Positions 1 to 9,691 of a DNA stretch of 64,000 nucleotides are shown in pieces. Source of the DNA: Polaribacter sp. Hel_I_88. Its GTDB lineage: Bacteria > Bacteroidota > Bacteroidia > Flavobacteriales > Flavobacteriaceae. The position numbers and the translations under genes were made by a program. The notes under the pieces are model-generated. The model saw nothing but the letters and a program-made list of their open reading frames with translations, did no database searches and was not told where the DNA came from. Positions within the stretch are counted from its first letter, which is position 1. Each line of letters begins with the position of its first letter. The stretch covers positions 248,001 to 312,000 of the forward strand of contig NZ_JHZZ01000001.1 of the NCBI RefSeq assembly GCF_000687935.1, written 5' to 3'.

Positions 1-291
1 ATAACTTCTTGGTCTTGGACCAAACATACGACCACCACCTCTAAAAACTCCAGACTTAATTGAACCTGCTCTTGCAGTACCTGTTCCTTTCTGTTTCTTT
101 ATTTTTCTTGTAGAACCTGAAATTTCAGCTCTTTCTTTAGACTTATGCGTTCCTTGACGCTGATTTGCCAAGTATTGCTTAACATCTAAATAAATAGCAT
201 GGTTATTAGGCTCTATTCCAAATACATCTTTAGAAAGCTCTACTTTCCTTCCTGTATCTTTTCCTGTAATATCTAAAACTGCTACTTTCAT
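1..291 (-). CDS. rplD: 50S ribosomal protein L4, 3' part outside the window
   Basis: This is the N-terminal 97 codons of ribosomal protein L4, a 23S rRNA-binding protein lining the exit tunnel. The frame starts at 291 and is still open at base 1, so the gene is cut by the window edge. The L4 hallmark stretch is visible near the cut: GTGTARAGS followed by [12 protein letters not shown], the extended loop that enters the tunnel. Its ATG shares one base with the rplC stop codon (TAATG), which implies translational coupling. It belongs to the S10 operon and is read from the promoter upstream of rplC. In gammaproteobacteria L4 is also a feedback regulator of its operon; whether that holds here is unknown. 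Confidence 0.97.
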   Translation of the reverse strand, partial: MKVAVLDITGKDTGRKVELSKDVFGIEPNNHAIYLDVKQYLANQRQGTHKSKERAEISGSTRKIKKQKGTGTARAGSIKSGVFRGGGRMFGPRPRSY

Positions 292-908
292 TATTTCTGA
301 ATAGTTACAAAAGCGTTTTTGTGACCAGGAACAGCTCCCTTAACAACAAGTAGATTCTTTTCAGCAACTACCTTCAACACTTTTAAGTTTTGTACTTTCA
401 CTTTATCTCCACCCATTCTACCTGCCATACGCATTCCTTTGAATACTCGAGCTGGATACGATGCAGCACCAATAGAACCTGGAGCTCTCAAACGGTTATG
501 CTGTCCATGAGTAGCTTGACCTACACCAGCAAATCCATGACGTTTTACAACACCTTGAAAACCTTTACCTTTTGAAACACCAGAAACATCAACAAACTCA
601 CCTTCTTTAAAGTGATCTACAGTTACTGTATCTCCTAAATTATAAGTTTCTTTGAATCCTTGAAATTCAAAAACTTTTTTCTTAGCAGTTGTGCCAGCTT
701 TTTTAAAGTGACCATCTAACGCTTTGTTAGAACTTTTTGCTTTTTTGTCATCGAAACCAAGTTGTAAAGCATTGTAGCCATCAACATCCTCAGTTCTGAC
801 TTGAGTGACAACGCAAGGACCTGCTTCAATGACAGTACATGGTATATTCTTACCATTCTCATCAAACAAACTGGTCATTCCAATTTTCCTCCCTATTAAC
901 CCAGACAT
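291..908 (-). CDS. rplC: 50S ribosomal protein L3
   Basis: This encodes L3, an early-assembling 50S protein near the peptidyl transferase centre. At 205 residues it has normal bacterial length. The start [19 protein letters not shown] and the central loop around [14 protein letters not shown] are characteristic of the family. It is the first gene of its transcription unit: about 290 bp separate it from rpsJ, and that gap holds a terminator-like hairpin, a promoter and a long leader. The stop overlaps the rplD start. The start at 908 fits the family N-terminus; a small stem (923-927 with 948-952) lies about 14 bases upstream and could affect initiation. Confidence 0.98.
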   Translation of the reverse strand: MSGLIGRKIGMTSLFDENGKNIPCTVIEAGPCVVTQVRTEDVDGYNALQLGFDDKKAKSSNKALDGHFKKAGTTAKKKVFEFQGFKETYNLGDTVTVDHFKEGEFVDVSGVSKGKGFQGVVKRHGFAGVGQATHGQHNRLRAPGSIGAASYPARVFKGMRMAGRMGGDKVKVQNLKVLKVVAEKNLLVVKGAVPGHKNAFVTIQK

Positions 909-1132
909 TCTGTTAATTTTTTAGACGATTAAATACTATATTCAGCGCGTCTATTAATAATTTATTATTTGAAACAAAGTTTCCTTAAAATCCTTTAAGA
1001 ATTGAGCAAAAAAAAAGCGCAAAACAAATTCAACGCTGATTTTGTTTTTCCGTTTTTCCTTCGCGAAACGCTCTGGACATGTTCCCATTTATCAGGTAAA
1101 ACCTAACAAACAGATTCCCAACTGTATTTGGG
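909..1132 (-). promoter_or_regulatory. Long structured leader of the rplC operon
   Basis: The transcript expected from the 1137-1144 promoter has roughly 220 untranslated bases before rplC. In order it could form: a stem TCCCAA/TTGGGA (1116-1121 with 1128-1133); a TTCGCGAA self-complementary core (1061-1068); an AGCG/CGCT stem directly followed by nine T residues (about 1009-1046), shaped like an intrinsic terminator; a CTTAAA/TTTAAG stem near 990; and AGACG/CGTCT just before the start codon. I infer an attenuator or ribosomal-protein-binding leader. I cannot assign it to a named family. Confidence 0.5.
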
Positions 1133-1136
1133 ATTG

Positions 1137-1144
1137 CAAAAGTA
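1137..1144 (-). promoter_or_regulatory. -7 element for the rplC operon
   Basis: Read on the minus strand this is TACTTTTG, a perfect match to the Bacteroidota TAnnTTTG -7 element. No good TTTG -33 element lies upstream. It sits just after the rpsJ hairpin, so rplC-rplD can be transcribed independently of rpsL-rpsJ. Confidence 0.6.
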
Positions 1145-1150
1145 TAAAAT

Positions 1151-1181
1151 ATTTTCGGTTTAATAAAATTAAACCGAAAAT
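1151..1181 (-). terminator. Perfect hairpin after rpsJ
   Basis: This is a 14-bp perfect inverted repeat (1151-1164 and 1168-1181) around a 3-base loop, starting 17 bases past the rpsJ stop. The stem is AT-rich with a CGG/CCG core and is followed on the minus strand by ATTTTATA. It is likely the end of the rpsL-rpsJ unit. The T tract is interrupted, so it may be leaky. Confidence 0.65.
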
Positions 1182-1198
1182 AAATTAAAACTATTTTA

Positions 1199-1504
1199 TT
1201 ATACCTTTATTTCAACTTCAACTCCACTTGGTAACTCAAGTTTCATTAGCGCATCAATAGTTTTTGAAGAAGAACTATATATGTCTAATAATCTTTTGTA
1301 TGAAGCTAACTGAAATTGCTCTCTAGATTTTTTGTTTACGTGTGGTGAACGTAAAACAGTAAAAATCTTTTTATGTGTTGGTAAAGGTATTGGTCCATTA
1401 ACTACAGCACCCGTACTTTTTACCGTCTTTACAATTTTTTCAGCAGATTTGTCCACTAAATTGTAATCGTAAGACTTTAATTTTATTCTAATTTTTTGAC
1501 TCAT
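1199..1504 (-). CDS. rpsJ: 30S ribosomal protein S10
   Basis: This encodes S10, a 30S head protein that also binds NusB in antitermination. The 101-residue frame begins [18 protein letters not shown] and contains the family signature around [31 protein letters not shown] residues 38-62. It lies 18 bp downstream of fusA and ends the str unit. In many bacteria rpsJ heads the S10 operon; here it is grouped with rpsL-rpsG-fusA and separated from rplC by a hairpin and promoter. Confidence 0.98.
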   Translation of the reverse strand: MSQKIRIKLKSYDYNLVDKSAEKIVKTVKSTGAVVNGPIPLPTHKKIFTVLRSPHVNKKSREQFQLASYKRLLDIYSSSSKTIDALMKLELPSGVEVEIKV

Positions 1505-1522
1505 CTTGTATTATTTAGTAGA

Positions 1523-3640
1523 TTATCCTTTTGCTTTTGCGATTACATCCTCTGAAATATTTGATGGAGTTTCAGCATAGTGCGAAAATTCCATTGTAGA
1601 AGTTGCTCTACCTGAAGACATTGTTCTCAAAGCTGTTACATAACCAAACATTTCTGATAATGGCACTACAGCTTTTACAACTTTAGAACCTGCTCTATCA
1701 GACATATCGTTAACTTGACCTCTTCTTCTGTTCAAATCTCCAACAATATCTCCCATGTTTTCTTCAGGAGTTAATACTTCTAACTTCATTAATGGTTCCA
1801 TAATTTTTGCTTTTGCAGACTTTGCAGAAGCTTTATATCCCATTTTTGCAGCTAATTCAAAAGATAATGCATCAGAATCCACAGCGTGGAAAGATCCATC
1901 TCTTAAAGTAACTTTCATTGAATCCATTTCGTAGCCTGCTAAAGGTCCGTTTTTCATAGCTTCTCTGAATCCTTTCTCTACAGAAGGTACAAATTCTCTA
2001 GGAACGTTACCTCCTTTAATAACAGAATCAAATTGTAAACCTTGAACACCTTCGTCAGCTGGACCAATTGTAAACACAATATCAGCAAATTTACCACGAC
2101 CACCTGATTGTTTCTTATAAATTTCTCTATGTTCTGCTTCTGCAGTAATAGCTTCTTTATATTCCACCTGTGGTTGCCCTTGGTTAACTTCTACTTTGAA
2201 TTCACGTTTTAATCGATCTACAAGTACATCTAAATGCAATTCACCCATTCCAGAAATAATAGTCTGTCCTGAAGCTTCATCTGAACGTACTGTAAACGTA
2301 GGGTCTTCTTCTGCTAATTTAGCAAGTCCAACACCTAATTTATCTACATCTGCTTTTGTTTTAGGCTCAATAGCAATACCAATTACAGGATCTGGAAAAT
2401 CCATAGACTCTAAAACAATAGGATGCTTCTCATCTGTTAACGTATCACCAGTTTTAATAGATTTAAAACCTACTGCTGCTCCAATATCTCCAGCTTCGAT
2501 AAAATCGATAGCATTTTGCTTGTTAGCATGCATTTGATAAATACGAGAGATTCTCTCTTTTTTACCAGAACGATTATTTAACACATAAGATCCAGCATCT
2601 AATCTACCTGAATACGCTCTAAAGAAAGCTAAACGACCAACAAAAGGGTCAGTAGCAATTTTAAATGCTAAAGCAGCAAAAGGCTCTTTAACACTTGGCT
2701 TACGTAATTCTTTTTCTTCTGTATCTGGATTTATACCTATAATTCCTTCCTTATCCATTGGAGAAGGTAAGTAACGACATACAGCATCTAAAAGAAACTG
2801 AACACCTTTATTTTTGAATGAAGAACCACAAATCATTGGAATGATAGCCATATCCATTACAGCAGCTCTTAATGCATTATGCACCTCTTCTTCTGTAATA
2901 GAATCTTCATCTTCCATGAATTTTTCTAATAAGTTCTCATCATAACTAGCTACTTCTTCGATTAATAAAGCACGGTATTTACGTACTTCATCTTTCATAT
3001 CTTCTGGAATAGCAACAACATCGAATGTAGCTCCGAAGTTATCATCATGCCATACAATAGCTCTGTTTTTTACTAAATCCACAATACCCTTAAACTCATC
3101 CTCATCACCAATATTTAAAACAATTGGCACTGCGTTAGACTTTAACATATCTTTAACCTGCTGACAAACTTTTAAAAAGTCCGATCCTTGACGATCCATT
3201 TTATTAACGAATCCAATTCTTGGAACTTTATAATTGTCTGCTAATCTCCAGTTTGTTTCAGATTGAGGTTCAACACCATCAACTGCCGAAAACAAAAACA
3301 CCAAACCATCTAATACACGTAAAGATCTATTTACTTCTACAGTAAAATCTACGTGACCAGGAGTATCGATGATGTTAAAATGATAATCTTTTGCTTCTGG
3401 AGTTGGTTCTGCATTTTCTTTTGGAAAAACCCAAGTACAAGTTGTTGCAGCAGAAGTAATTGTAATACCTCTTTCCTGCTCTTGTTCCATCCAGTCCATT
3501 GTAGCTGCACCATCATGAACCTCACCAATCTTGTGAGAAACACCTGTGTAGAACAAAATACGTTCTGTTGTTGTGGTTTTACCAGCATCAATATGCGCTG
3601 CAATTCCAATATTTCTTGTATATTTTAAATCTCTAGCCAT
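1523..3640 (-). CDS. fusA: Elongation factor G
   Basis: EF-G is the cytoplasmic GTPase that drives ribosomal translocation and, with RRF, recycling. The 705-residue protein has the G1 loop AHIDAGKTT (residues 15-23), DTPGH (92-96) and NKMD (146-149), followed by domains II-V at normal length. The switch I region [11 protein letters not shown] is intact. The only oddity is a small Flavobacteria-type insertion (about residues 71-85, rich in Pro and Glu) between switch I and DTPGH. It lies 3 bp downstream of rpsG and 18 bp upstream of rpsJ in the str operon. Confidence 0.99.
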   Translation of the reverse strand: MARDLKYTRNIGIAAHIDAGKTTTTERILFYTGVSHKIGEVHDGAATMDWMEQEQERGITITSAATTCTWVFPKENAEPTPEAKDYHFNIIDTPGHVDFTVEVNRSLRVLDGLVFLFSAVDGVEPQSETNWRLADNYKVPRIGFVNKMDRQGSDFLKVCQQVKDMLKSNAVPIVLNIGDEDEFKGIVDLVKNRAIVWHDDNFGATFDVVAIPEDMKDEVRKYRALLIEEVASYDENLLEKFMEDEDSITEEEVHNALRAAVMDMAIIPMICGSSFKNKGVQFLLDAVCRYLPSPMDKEGIIGINPDTEEKELRKPSVKEPFAALAFKIATDPFVGRLAFFRAYSGRLDAGSYVLNNRSGKKERISRIYQMHANKQNAIDFIEAGDIGAAVGFKSIKTGDTLTDEKHPIVLESMDFPDPVIGIAIEPKTKADVDKLGVGLAKLAEEDPTFTVRSDEASGQTIISGMGELHLDVLVDRLKREFKVEVNQGQPQVEYKEAITAEAEHREIYKKQSGGRGKFADIVFTIGPADEGVQGLQFDSVIKGGNVPREFVPSVEKGFREAMKNGPLAGYEMDSMKVTLRDGSFHAVDSDALSFELAAKMGYKASAKSAKAKIMEPLMKLEVLTPEENMGDIVGDLNRRRGQVNDMSDRAGSKVVKAVVPLSEMFGYVTALRTMSSGRATSTMEFSHYAETPSNISEDVIAKAKG

Positions 3641-3643
3641 TTC

Positions 3644-4123
3644 TTAAAATCTAAAGTGAGAGAATGCTTTATTAGCTTCTGCCATTTTGTGAGTATCTGT
3701 ACGTTTTTTAACAGCTGCACCTTCTTCTTTAGCCGCAGCTAAAATTTCAGCAGCTAAACGTTGCGCCATCGTTTTTTCGTTTCTCTTACGAGTATACAAA
3801 ATCATCCATTTAATAGCCATAGATACTTTACGATCTGGCCTAATTTGCATTGGTATTTGGAATGTTGCTCCACCAACACGTCTAGAACGAACCTCTACAT
3901 GTGGCATTACATTTGACAAACCGTCTTTCCAAATTTCTAAAGCCGATTTTTCTTCGCCTTCTCCTTTTCTTTCTTCGACTAACTCCAAAGCGTCATAAAA
4001 CACTTTAAATGCTACTGACTTCTTACCACTCCACATTAAGTTATTAACAAAACGTGTTACTAACTGATCATTAAACTTTGGATCTGGCAATAAGACTCTT
4101 TTTTTTGCTGCTCTTTTTCTCAT
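3644..4123 (-). CDS. rpsG: 30S ribosomal protein S7
   Basis: This encodes S7, which nucleates assembly of the 16S 3' major domain and contacts the E-site tRNA. It has 159 residues, starts [17 protein letters not shown] and contains the family signature [18 protein letters not shown] (about residues 21-38). It sits between rpsL (26 bp upstream) and fusA (3 bp downstream), the standard str order. No unusual residues were seen. Confidence 0.98.
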   Translation of the reverse strand: MRKRAAKKRVLLPDPKFNDQLVTRFVNNLMWSGKKSVAFKVFYDALELVEERKGEGEEKSALEIWKDGLSNVMPHVEVRSRRVGGATFQIPMQIRPDRKVSMAIKWMILYTRKRNEKTMAQRLAAEILAAAKEEGAAVKKRTDTHKMAEANKAFSHFRF

Positions 4124-4149
4124 GTCTTTACATTAAAAAAGTTACTAAA

Positions 4150-4524
4150 TTACTTTTTTGGGCGTTTCGCACCATACTTAGACCTACGTTGAGTTCTACC
4201 CTCAACACCTGCTGTATCTAATGCTCCACGTACCACGTGATATTTAACACCTGGTAAATCTTTTACCCTTCCACCTCTAACTAATACTATCGAGTGCTCC
4301 TGTAAGTTATGTCCTTCACCTGGAATGTATGCGTTTATCTCATTACCATTTGTCAATCTAACTCTGGCTACTTTACGCATTGCAGAATTAGGTTTTTTTG
4401 GTGTTGTAGTATAAACACGAGTACATACCCCACGTCTTTGAGGACAAGACGACAAAGCAGCCGATTTACTCTTCTTAGTTATTTTGGTTCTTCCTTTACG
4501 AACTAATTGTTGAATAGTTGGCAT
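4150..4524 (-). CDS. rpsL: 30S ribosomal protein S12
   Basis: This encodes S12, a decoding-centre protein. The start is placed at 4524 because S12 proteins begin [12 protein letters not shown]; an open frame continues upstream to 4584 but would run through the promoter. The protein has 124 residues. The decoding loop [15 protein letters not shown] and the second loop [12 protein letters not shown] carry the normal lysines (the KK pair, and the K before DLPG) whose replacement is known to give streptomycin resistance, so the sequence looks drug-sensitive at these positions. It is first in the str operon, behind an excellent promoter. Confidence 0.98.
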   Translation of the reverse strand: MPTIQQLVRKGRTKITKKSKSAALSSCPQRRGVCTRVYTTTPKKPNSAMRKVARVRLTNGNEINAYIPGEGHNLQEHSIVLVRGGRVKDLPGVKYHVVRGALDTAGVEGRTQRRSKYGAKRPKK

Positions 4525-4581
4525 ACTAAATTGTTGCTGTTTTTCGTTTATAATTAAACCTTGCTCTTTTTTAAGAGTTTG

Positions 4582-4612
4582 CAAATGTACAATTAAATTC
4601 TAATTATTCAAA
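4582..4612 (-). promoter_or_regulatory. Consensus promoter of the str operon
   Basis: On the minus strand TTTG (4609-4612) is separated by 19 bases from TACATTTG (4582-4589), matching the Bacteroidota TTTG/TAnnTTTG promoter in both elements and spacing. Transcription would start near 4576, about 50 bases before rpsL. A small CTCTT/AAGAG stem (4564-4568 with 4573-4577) lies in the leader. Confidence 0.8.
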
Positions 4613-4670
4613 TATCAACGAGTTATTTTTTTAAATGATTTTTTAAAACCATAATTTTATGAATTTCTTT

Positions 4671-4678
4671 TACATTTG
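4671..4678 (+). promoter_or_regulatory. -7 element for the Omp85-like gene
   Basis: TACATTTG is a perfect TAnnTTTG element 19 bases before the TTG start at 4698. No clear -33 TTTG is present. It diverges from the str promoter and implies a very short leader of about 13 bases. Confidence 0.55.
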
Positions 4679-4697
4679 ATCATTATATATAAATGTC

Positions 4698-6359
4698 TTG
4701 AAACAAAAAATATTTTTTAAACTACTTTTAGTCCTATCATTATGTATATCTAAATGTTTATACACACAAAATATAAATTTAAAGGTTTCTAGCGTAACCA
4801 AAAATGACTCAACAGTTATAAGTAAATTCAATTATCAAAAAAAACATAAGGATTCCATATCTGTTTTTTTGGAAATTAAAAGAGTTTCTAATAATTTGAA
4901 AAACATTGGTTTTTTCACAAACACGATTGACTCTATCATAAAAAAGGAAAACAACTACATTGCTTATTTTTCATTGAACGAAAAGATTACTCAAAGTGTA
5001 ATTTATATAGAACTGAATGATCAATATCTTTTTTATAATTTTAAAATAATCAATAATTCAATTGCTATCAATCCAGAAAAAGTTCAAGCCTTATTATTAA
5101 ATACTTCAAAAAAATTAGATCGAGAAGGAAAATCATTTTCTAAAATTCAATTGAAAAAAATCGTAATTAAAGATAAAAAATTATTTGCAAATTTATCGAT
5201 TGAAACATCACCAAAAAGAATTATTAATAAAGTTACTATAAAAGGGTATGATGATTTCCCTAAATCGTTTTTAAAAAATCATTTTAAAATTAACACGAGT
5301 ACTATTTTTAATGAAGAAAAAATAAAAAGTATTTCTGAAAAGTCTAAAAATTTGCAATTTGTTTCAGAAATAAAACCACCAGAAGTTTTATTTACAAAAG
5401 ATTCCACATTTTTATATGTGTATTTAAAAAAAAGAAATAATAGTAGTTTTGACGGACTCATAAATTTTGCGACAAATGAAAATGGAAATTTATTATTAAA
5501 TGGCAACATAAACTTAGAACTAAGTAATATTTTAAATTCCGGAGAAAAAATCATGTTATTTTGGAACAGGATTGGGAATGAACGACAAGAGTTTGAAATA
5601 GCACTTAAAAAACCTTACATATTTAATTCTAAAATTACACCTGAATTATCATTTTCAATATATAAACAAGATTCTACTTTTTTGAGCACAAAATTCGAAT
5701 CAAAACTATTTTACAGCTTAAATCAAAAAATTAATCTTGCCTTAACCTATAACGTTGAAAACTCCGAAAATTTAGCAGAGAACATTAACAATATTGATAC
5801 TTTTAATAATTATTTTCTGGGCCTTCAATTTGATTATAGGATTCCAAAAAATGATTTTTCTTTTAGCGATAAAATCTCAATAAAAATAAACCCTACAATT
5901 GGAGAAAGAACTAGCCAACTAAAAAATAGTAATCAATTTAAAATAAAAACTAGTATTTCTTATATATGGGATTTAGATTTTAGAAATAGCATTTTTATTA
6001 GAAATGAAAATGGTTATTTGAATTCAGAAACTTATTTAAATAATGAACTTTTTAGAATAGGAGGCCCAAATTCAATAAGAGGTTTTAATGAGCAGAGCAT
6101 TTTTGTGAATCAATATGCTTTTTTAAATTTAGAATACAGATTTTTAACATCAGAAAAATCATATGTATATACTGTAACAGATTTGGCAAAGATAAACTCC
6201 GTAAATCAAAATGAAAATTTAATTGCCTTAGGACTGGGGTTCTTATTTGGAAGCAACAACTCTCTAATTAACATCAATACTATTGTAGGTAAGAAAGAAA
6301 ATGAAAATTTTGATTTTAACAATGTAAAGCTATTTGTAAATTGGAAAACATTTTTTTAG
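4698..6359 (+). CDS. Short Omp85-superfamily outer membrane protein
   Basis: The protein (553 aa) has a signal peptide (residues 1-23), one recognisable POTRA-like module (about 177-245, starting NKVTIKGYDDFP) and a C-terminal beta-barrel. The Omp85 barrel landmark RIGGPNSIRGF (about 452-462) matches the conserved loop-6 VRGF/Y motif of BamA, TamA and FhaC-type proteins. It is shorter than BamA, so it is more likely a TamA-like or lineage-specific member than the essential BamA. The start is TTG: the only nearby ATG (4693) is followed at once by a stop. Substrates are unknown. The gene stands alone between the str operon and the SusCD operon, and is more AT-rich and lysine-rich than its neighbours. 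Confidence 0.75.
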   Translation: MKQKIFFKLLLVLSLCISKCLYTQNINLKVSSVTKNDSTVISKFNYQKKHKDSISVFLEIKRVSNNLKNIGFFTNTIDSIIKKENNYIAYFSLNEKITQSVIYIELNDQYLFYNFKIINNSIAINPEKVQALLLNTSKKLDREGKSFSKIQLKKIVIKDKKLFANLSIETSPKRIINKVTIKGYDDFPKSFLKNHFKINTSTIFNEEKIKSISEKSKNLQFVSEIKPPEVLFTKDSTFLYVYLKKRNNSSFDGLINFATNENGNLLLNGNINLELSNILNSGEKIMLFWNRIGNERQEFEIALKKPYIFNSKITPELSFSIYKQDSTFLSTKFESKLFYSLNQKINLALTYNVENSENLAENINNIDTFNNYFLGLQFDYRIPKNDFSFSDKISIKINPTIGERTSQLKNSNQFKIKTSISYIWDLDFRNSIFIRNENGYLNSETYLNNELFRIGGPNSIRGFNEQSIFVNQYAFLNLEYRFLTSEKSYVYTVTDLAKINSVNQNENLIALGLGFLFGSNNSLININTIVGKKENENFDFNNVKLFVNWKTFF

Positions 6360-6644
6360 CTAATTTTAAAAAATGGAACAACACCGTGTTAAAATAATAA
6401 ATCATAAAAAATGTAATTACATTAAGAAATACTTTAAAAATTCACAAAAAAAATAAACATCAGTTAATAGAAGGTAAAATTTAGTTCCTTTTTACAAAAA
6501 GATGAAAGTAAATCTGAATCTTTCCCCTTATTCATATAACAATGTTCCAAACAATTAAAATATTTTAAATAATTAGTGTTAAAAAATTGTTTTTTTAAGT
6601 TTTATTTAAGACTTTTGGCACTAATTAATTCAAATAATTATACA

Positions 6645-9600
6645 ATGAAGACAAAGTTTAATGGAATTTTAACGCTATTACTGGCGTTTGTCGTGCAAAT
6701 ATCCTTTGCGCAAGAAAAAACTGTTTCTGGTAGTGTAACTGATGAGTCTGGTACTTTACCAGGTGTAAGTGTCCTTGTAAAAGGGACTACGAAAGGAACT
6801 GAAACGGATTTTGATGGTAAGTATTCAATCAAAACAAAAACTGGTGATATCTTAGTTTATAGATATCTTGGTTACAAAGTAGTAGAAAAAACTGTGGGAG
6901 CATCAAATGTTATTGATGTAAAATTAGTTGAGGATTCTAATCAACTTGAAGAAATTATTGTAACTGGATATAGTACAATATCTAAAGCAAAAGTTTCTAC
7001 AGCTTCTACGCAGGTTAGTGCTGCAACCATTGAAAACAGACCAAGTGGAAACTTAGTAAATACTCTTGCAGGTCAAGTACCTGGTTTGGATATTTCTATA
7101 AGTTCTGGTCAGCCAGGAGCAAATGCTTTGGTACAATTAAGAGGGGTTAACTCTATTAATGGTAATACTGAGCCTCTATTTATCTTAGATGGTACTCCAG
7201 TAGATGAGGATAACTTTAGAAGTTTAAATCAAAACGAAATTGCATCGATCACTGTTCTTAAAGATGCAGGAGCAACTGCTATTTACGGAAGTAGAGGAGC
7301 AAACGGAGTTATTGTAATCAAAACTAAACAAGGTAGAAAAAATACTCCTTTAGTAGTAAATGTTAACAGTATCTATAGTTTTTCAGAATTCCCAAATGAT
7401 CGTTATAACTTAATGAATTCGCAACAATATGCGACATTAGAAAGACAAAGAGGAATTGGATTAGGTGCAGGTAATGCTGTAGGAATATCATATCCTTCTA
7501 ATGGAGGTCCTTTAACTGACGAGCAAATTGCTGCTTTACCAAATGGTGATTGGGCTGGTGAGTTTTTAAGAACTGGAGCTACTGCAAACCATACAGTAAC
7601 GTTAACAAGTGGTGGTGAAAATTCTAATCAATTTACTTCTTTAGGATATTTTGAACAAGAAGGGATTTTAGCTGTGAGTGATTTAAAGAGATTTAACTTA
7701 AGAAACAACATTAACGGTGGTTCTGATAAGTTTAAATATGGAACATCTGTTTCTCTTAACTATTCAACTAACAATACACCAACAAGTGTAGGTACATCTG
7801 GTATTAATCAGAATCCATTTTTTGGAGCAAACTCTGCATTACCGTATTTACTTCCTGAAGAATCACCAACAACACAAGAATTGGTTGACAATTTGATTTT
7901 TGGTTATAGCCCATATTTTATTCAGGATAAATTATTTAAGGATGTATCTTTAGTAGAAGAACTAAAAATAGTTGCTTCAGTAAACGCAAGTTTAAATATT
8001 ACAGACAATTTAGTTGCTTCTGTAGTTAGTGGTGTAGATTATCAAAGTACTTCTTTTATAGGCACTAGAAACCCAGAAGGTTTTAACGCTCAGTACTTTA
8101 ATCCAAACAACCCTGGTTTTTCAAGTCAAAACTCAAGAAGAAGAGCTGCTTTTAATACAACTGCTTCTTTAAACTATACATATGAAACAGGGAAACACAC
8201 TTTAAATGCTGGTTTATATTCTGAATATTTCAAAGCTTTTTTAAGAGACTTTGGTTTTACATCTAATGGTTTAAACCCAAAAACTTTCTTCCCAGGTGAT
8301 GGTGCAGGATTTATTGGTGACAATGCAAATGATGATTTATTTGTAGATACTGTTTTTGCGAACAGAATTGATGCTGGATTATTATCTTATTTCGGTACTC
8401 TTGATTATGATTATGATTCTACATTTGGTTTAAGTGCTACTTTTAGACGTGATGCTTCTTATAGATTCTCTACTACGAATAGATGGGGTAATTTCTTCTC
8501 TGTTTCAGGTAGAATTAATTTAGATCAGTTAGATTTCATGGAAAACACTGCATTTAATTCACTTAAATTAAGAGGTTCTTATGGAACAACTGGTAACCAA
8601 AGAATTGCTGGAGGAAATTATTATTCAGCACCAGATTTAGCATTTGACTTTTTTGGAACTGGAGTTGGTTATAATGGAGAACAAACAATTGGTTTAAGCC
8701 AGTTAGGAAACGATACTCTTAAATGGGAAACTGTAGCCCAAGGAAATATTGGTATCGATTTTGGTGTTTGGAACAGTAGATTAAGAGGTTCTCTTGATTA
8801 CTATAGAAAAAAGACATCTGATCTTTTCCAAAGTTTACCAGTATCAGCTATTACAAGTGTAACGTCAATTAGTGCAAACGTAGGTAGTTTATACAACAAC
8901 GGTTTTGATTTTGAACTTTCTTATGATTTAGTAAGAAATAATGATTTAACGATTACTGTAAATACTGTTGGAAACTTTAACGAAAACTATTTAGATGACT
9001 TACCAGCAGAAGTTGATGAAGTAACTGGTGAAGTACAAATTTTAGGAATTGGTAGAAACGGAGGTCCTATTTTTGAAAGATTTGATGTTCGTTATGCTGG
9101 TGTAAACCCTGCAAACGGAAACGAATTATTTCTTGACAGAAATGGAAACTTAACAGAAAATCCTAACCCAGATACTGATAGAGTTTGGTCTGGATTAAAC
9201 ACAACTCCAGAAGCTCAAGGTAGTTTTGGTTTAAATGTAGATTACAAAGGTTTTTTCCTTCAAACACAATTCAATTATGTTCTTGGAGTTGATCAATTAG
9301 ACTTTGATTATGCTAACTTTATGGATCCAGGAGCTATCACGCAATTTAATTTATCAGCAGATATGTTAAGAGCATGGACACCTACAAACAGAGTTACAGA
9401 TGTACCATCAATTCAACCAGGAGGTAACGTTGGAGTTTTTAATTCAAATAGATTTTTAGCAGATAAAGACCATGTTAGATTAAGATTTGCTACTATTGGT
9501 TATTCATTCCAAAAAGATGTTCTTCAGAGAATTGGATTTAAGACTTTAAGAATTTTTGCAAACGGAGAAAATTTAGTAACTTTTACTAAGTTTAGAGGTT

Positions 9601-9680
9601 TTGATGCTGCATCTAGATTAACAGGAAGAGAATATCCAACGCCAGTAACATATTCATTAGGAGTAGAAATAGGATTATAA
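6645..9680 (+). CDS. SusC/RagA-type TonB-linked outer membrane transporter
   Basis: This is a TonB-dependent porin that imports oligosaccharides or peptides together with its SusD lid. The start at 6645 gives a good signal peptide (MKTKFNGILTLLLAFVVQISFAQ); an upstream in-frame ATG at 6576 lacks one. Domains: a carboxypeptidase-D-like regulatory module (about residues 23-105, GSVTDESGTLPGVSVLVKG), a plug (about 125-230, with LVQLRGVNSINGNTEPL and YGSRGANGVIVIKTK), then the barrel up to the C-terminal aromatic strand. Length is 1011 aa. It is 11 bp upstream of susD. No carbohydrate-active enzyme or sigma/anti-sigma pair is adjacent, so the substrate cannot be inferred. Confidence 0.95.
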   Translation: MKTKFNGILTLLLAFVVQISFAQEKTVSGSVTDESGTLPGVSVLVKGTTKGTETDFDGKYSIKTKTGDILVYRYLGYKVVEKTVGASNVIDVKLVEDSNQLEEIIVTGYSTISKAKVSTASTQVSAATIENRPSGNLVNTLAGQVPGLDISISSGQPGANALVQLRGVNSINGNTEPLFILDGTPVDEDNFRSLNQNEIASITVLKDAGATAIYGSRGANGVIVIKTKQGRKNTPLVVNVNSIYSFSEFPNDRYNLMNSQQYATLERQRGIGLGAGNAVGISYPSNGGPLTDEQIAALPNGDWAGEFLRTGATANHTVTLTSGGENSNQFTSLGYFEQEGILAVSDLKRFNLRNNINGGSDKFKYGTSVSLNYSTNNTPTSVGTSGINQNPFFGANSALPYLLPEESPTTQELVDNLIFGYSPYFIQDKLFKDVSLVEELKIVASVNASLNITDNLVASVVSGVDYQSTSFIGTRNPEGFNAQYFNPNNPGFSSQNSRRRAAFNTTASLNYTYETGKHTLNAGLYSEYFKAFLRDFGFTSNGLNPKTFFPGDGAGFIGDNANDDLFVDTVFANRIDAGLLSYFGTLDYDYDSTFGLSATFRRDASYRFSTTNRWGNFFSVSGRINLDQLDFMENTAFNSLKLRGSYGTTGNQRIAGGNYYSAPDLAFDFFGTGVGYNGEQTIGLSQLGNDTLKWETVAQGNIGIDFGVWNSRLRGSLDYYRKKTSDLFQSLPVSAITSVTSISANVGSLYNNGFDFELSYDLVRNNDLTITVNTVGNFNENYLDDLPAEVDEVTGEVQILGIGRNGGPIFERFDVRYAGVNPANGNELFLDRNGNLTENPNPDTDRVWSGLNTTPEAQGSFGLNVDYKGFFLQTQFNYVLGVDQLDFDYANFMDPGAITQFNLSADMLRAWTPTNRVTDVPSIQPGGNVGVFNSNRFLADKDHVRLRFATIGYSFQKDVLQRIGFKTLRIFANGENLVTFTKFRGFDAASRLTGREYPTPVTYSLGVEIGL

Positions 9681-9691
9681 AATATAAAAAC

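Noticed and set aside
6576..6644. Start of SusC at 6576.
   Set aside because: The extra residues precede a normal signal peptide that begins at 6645; the upstream part lacks any family similarity.
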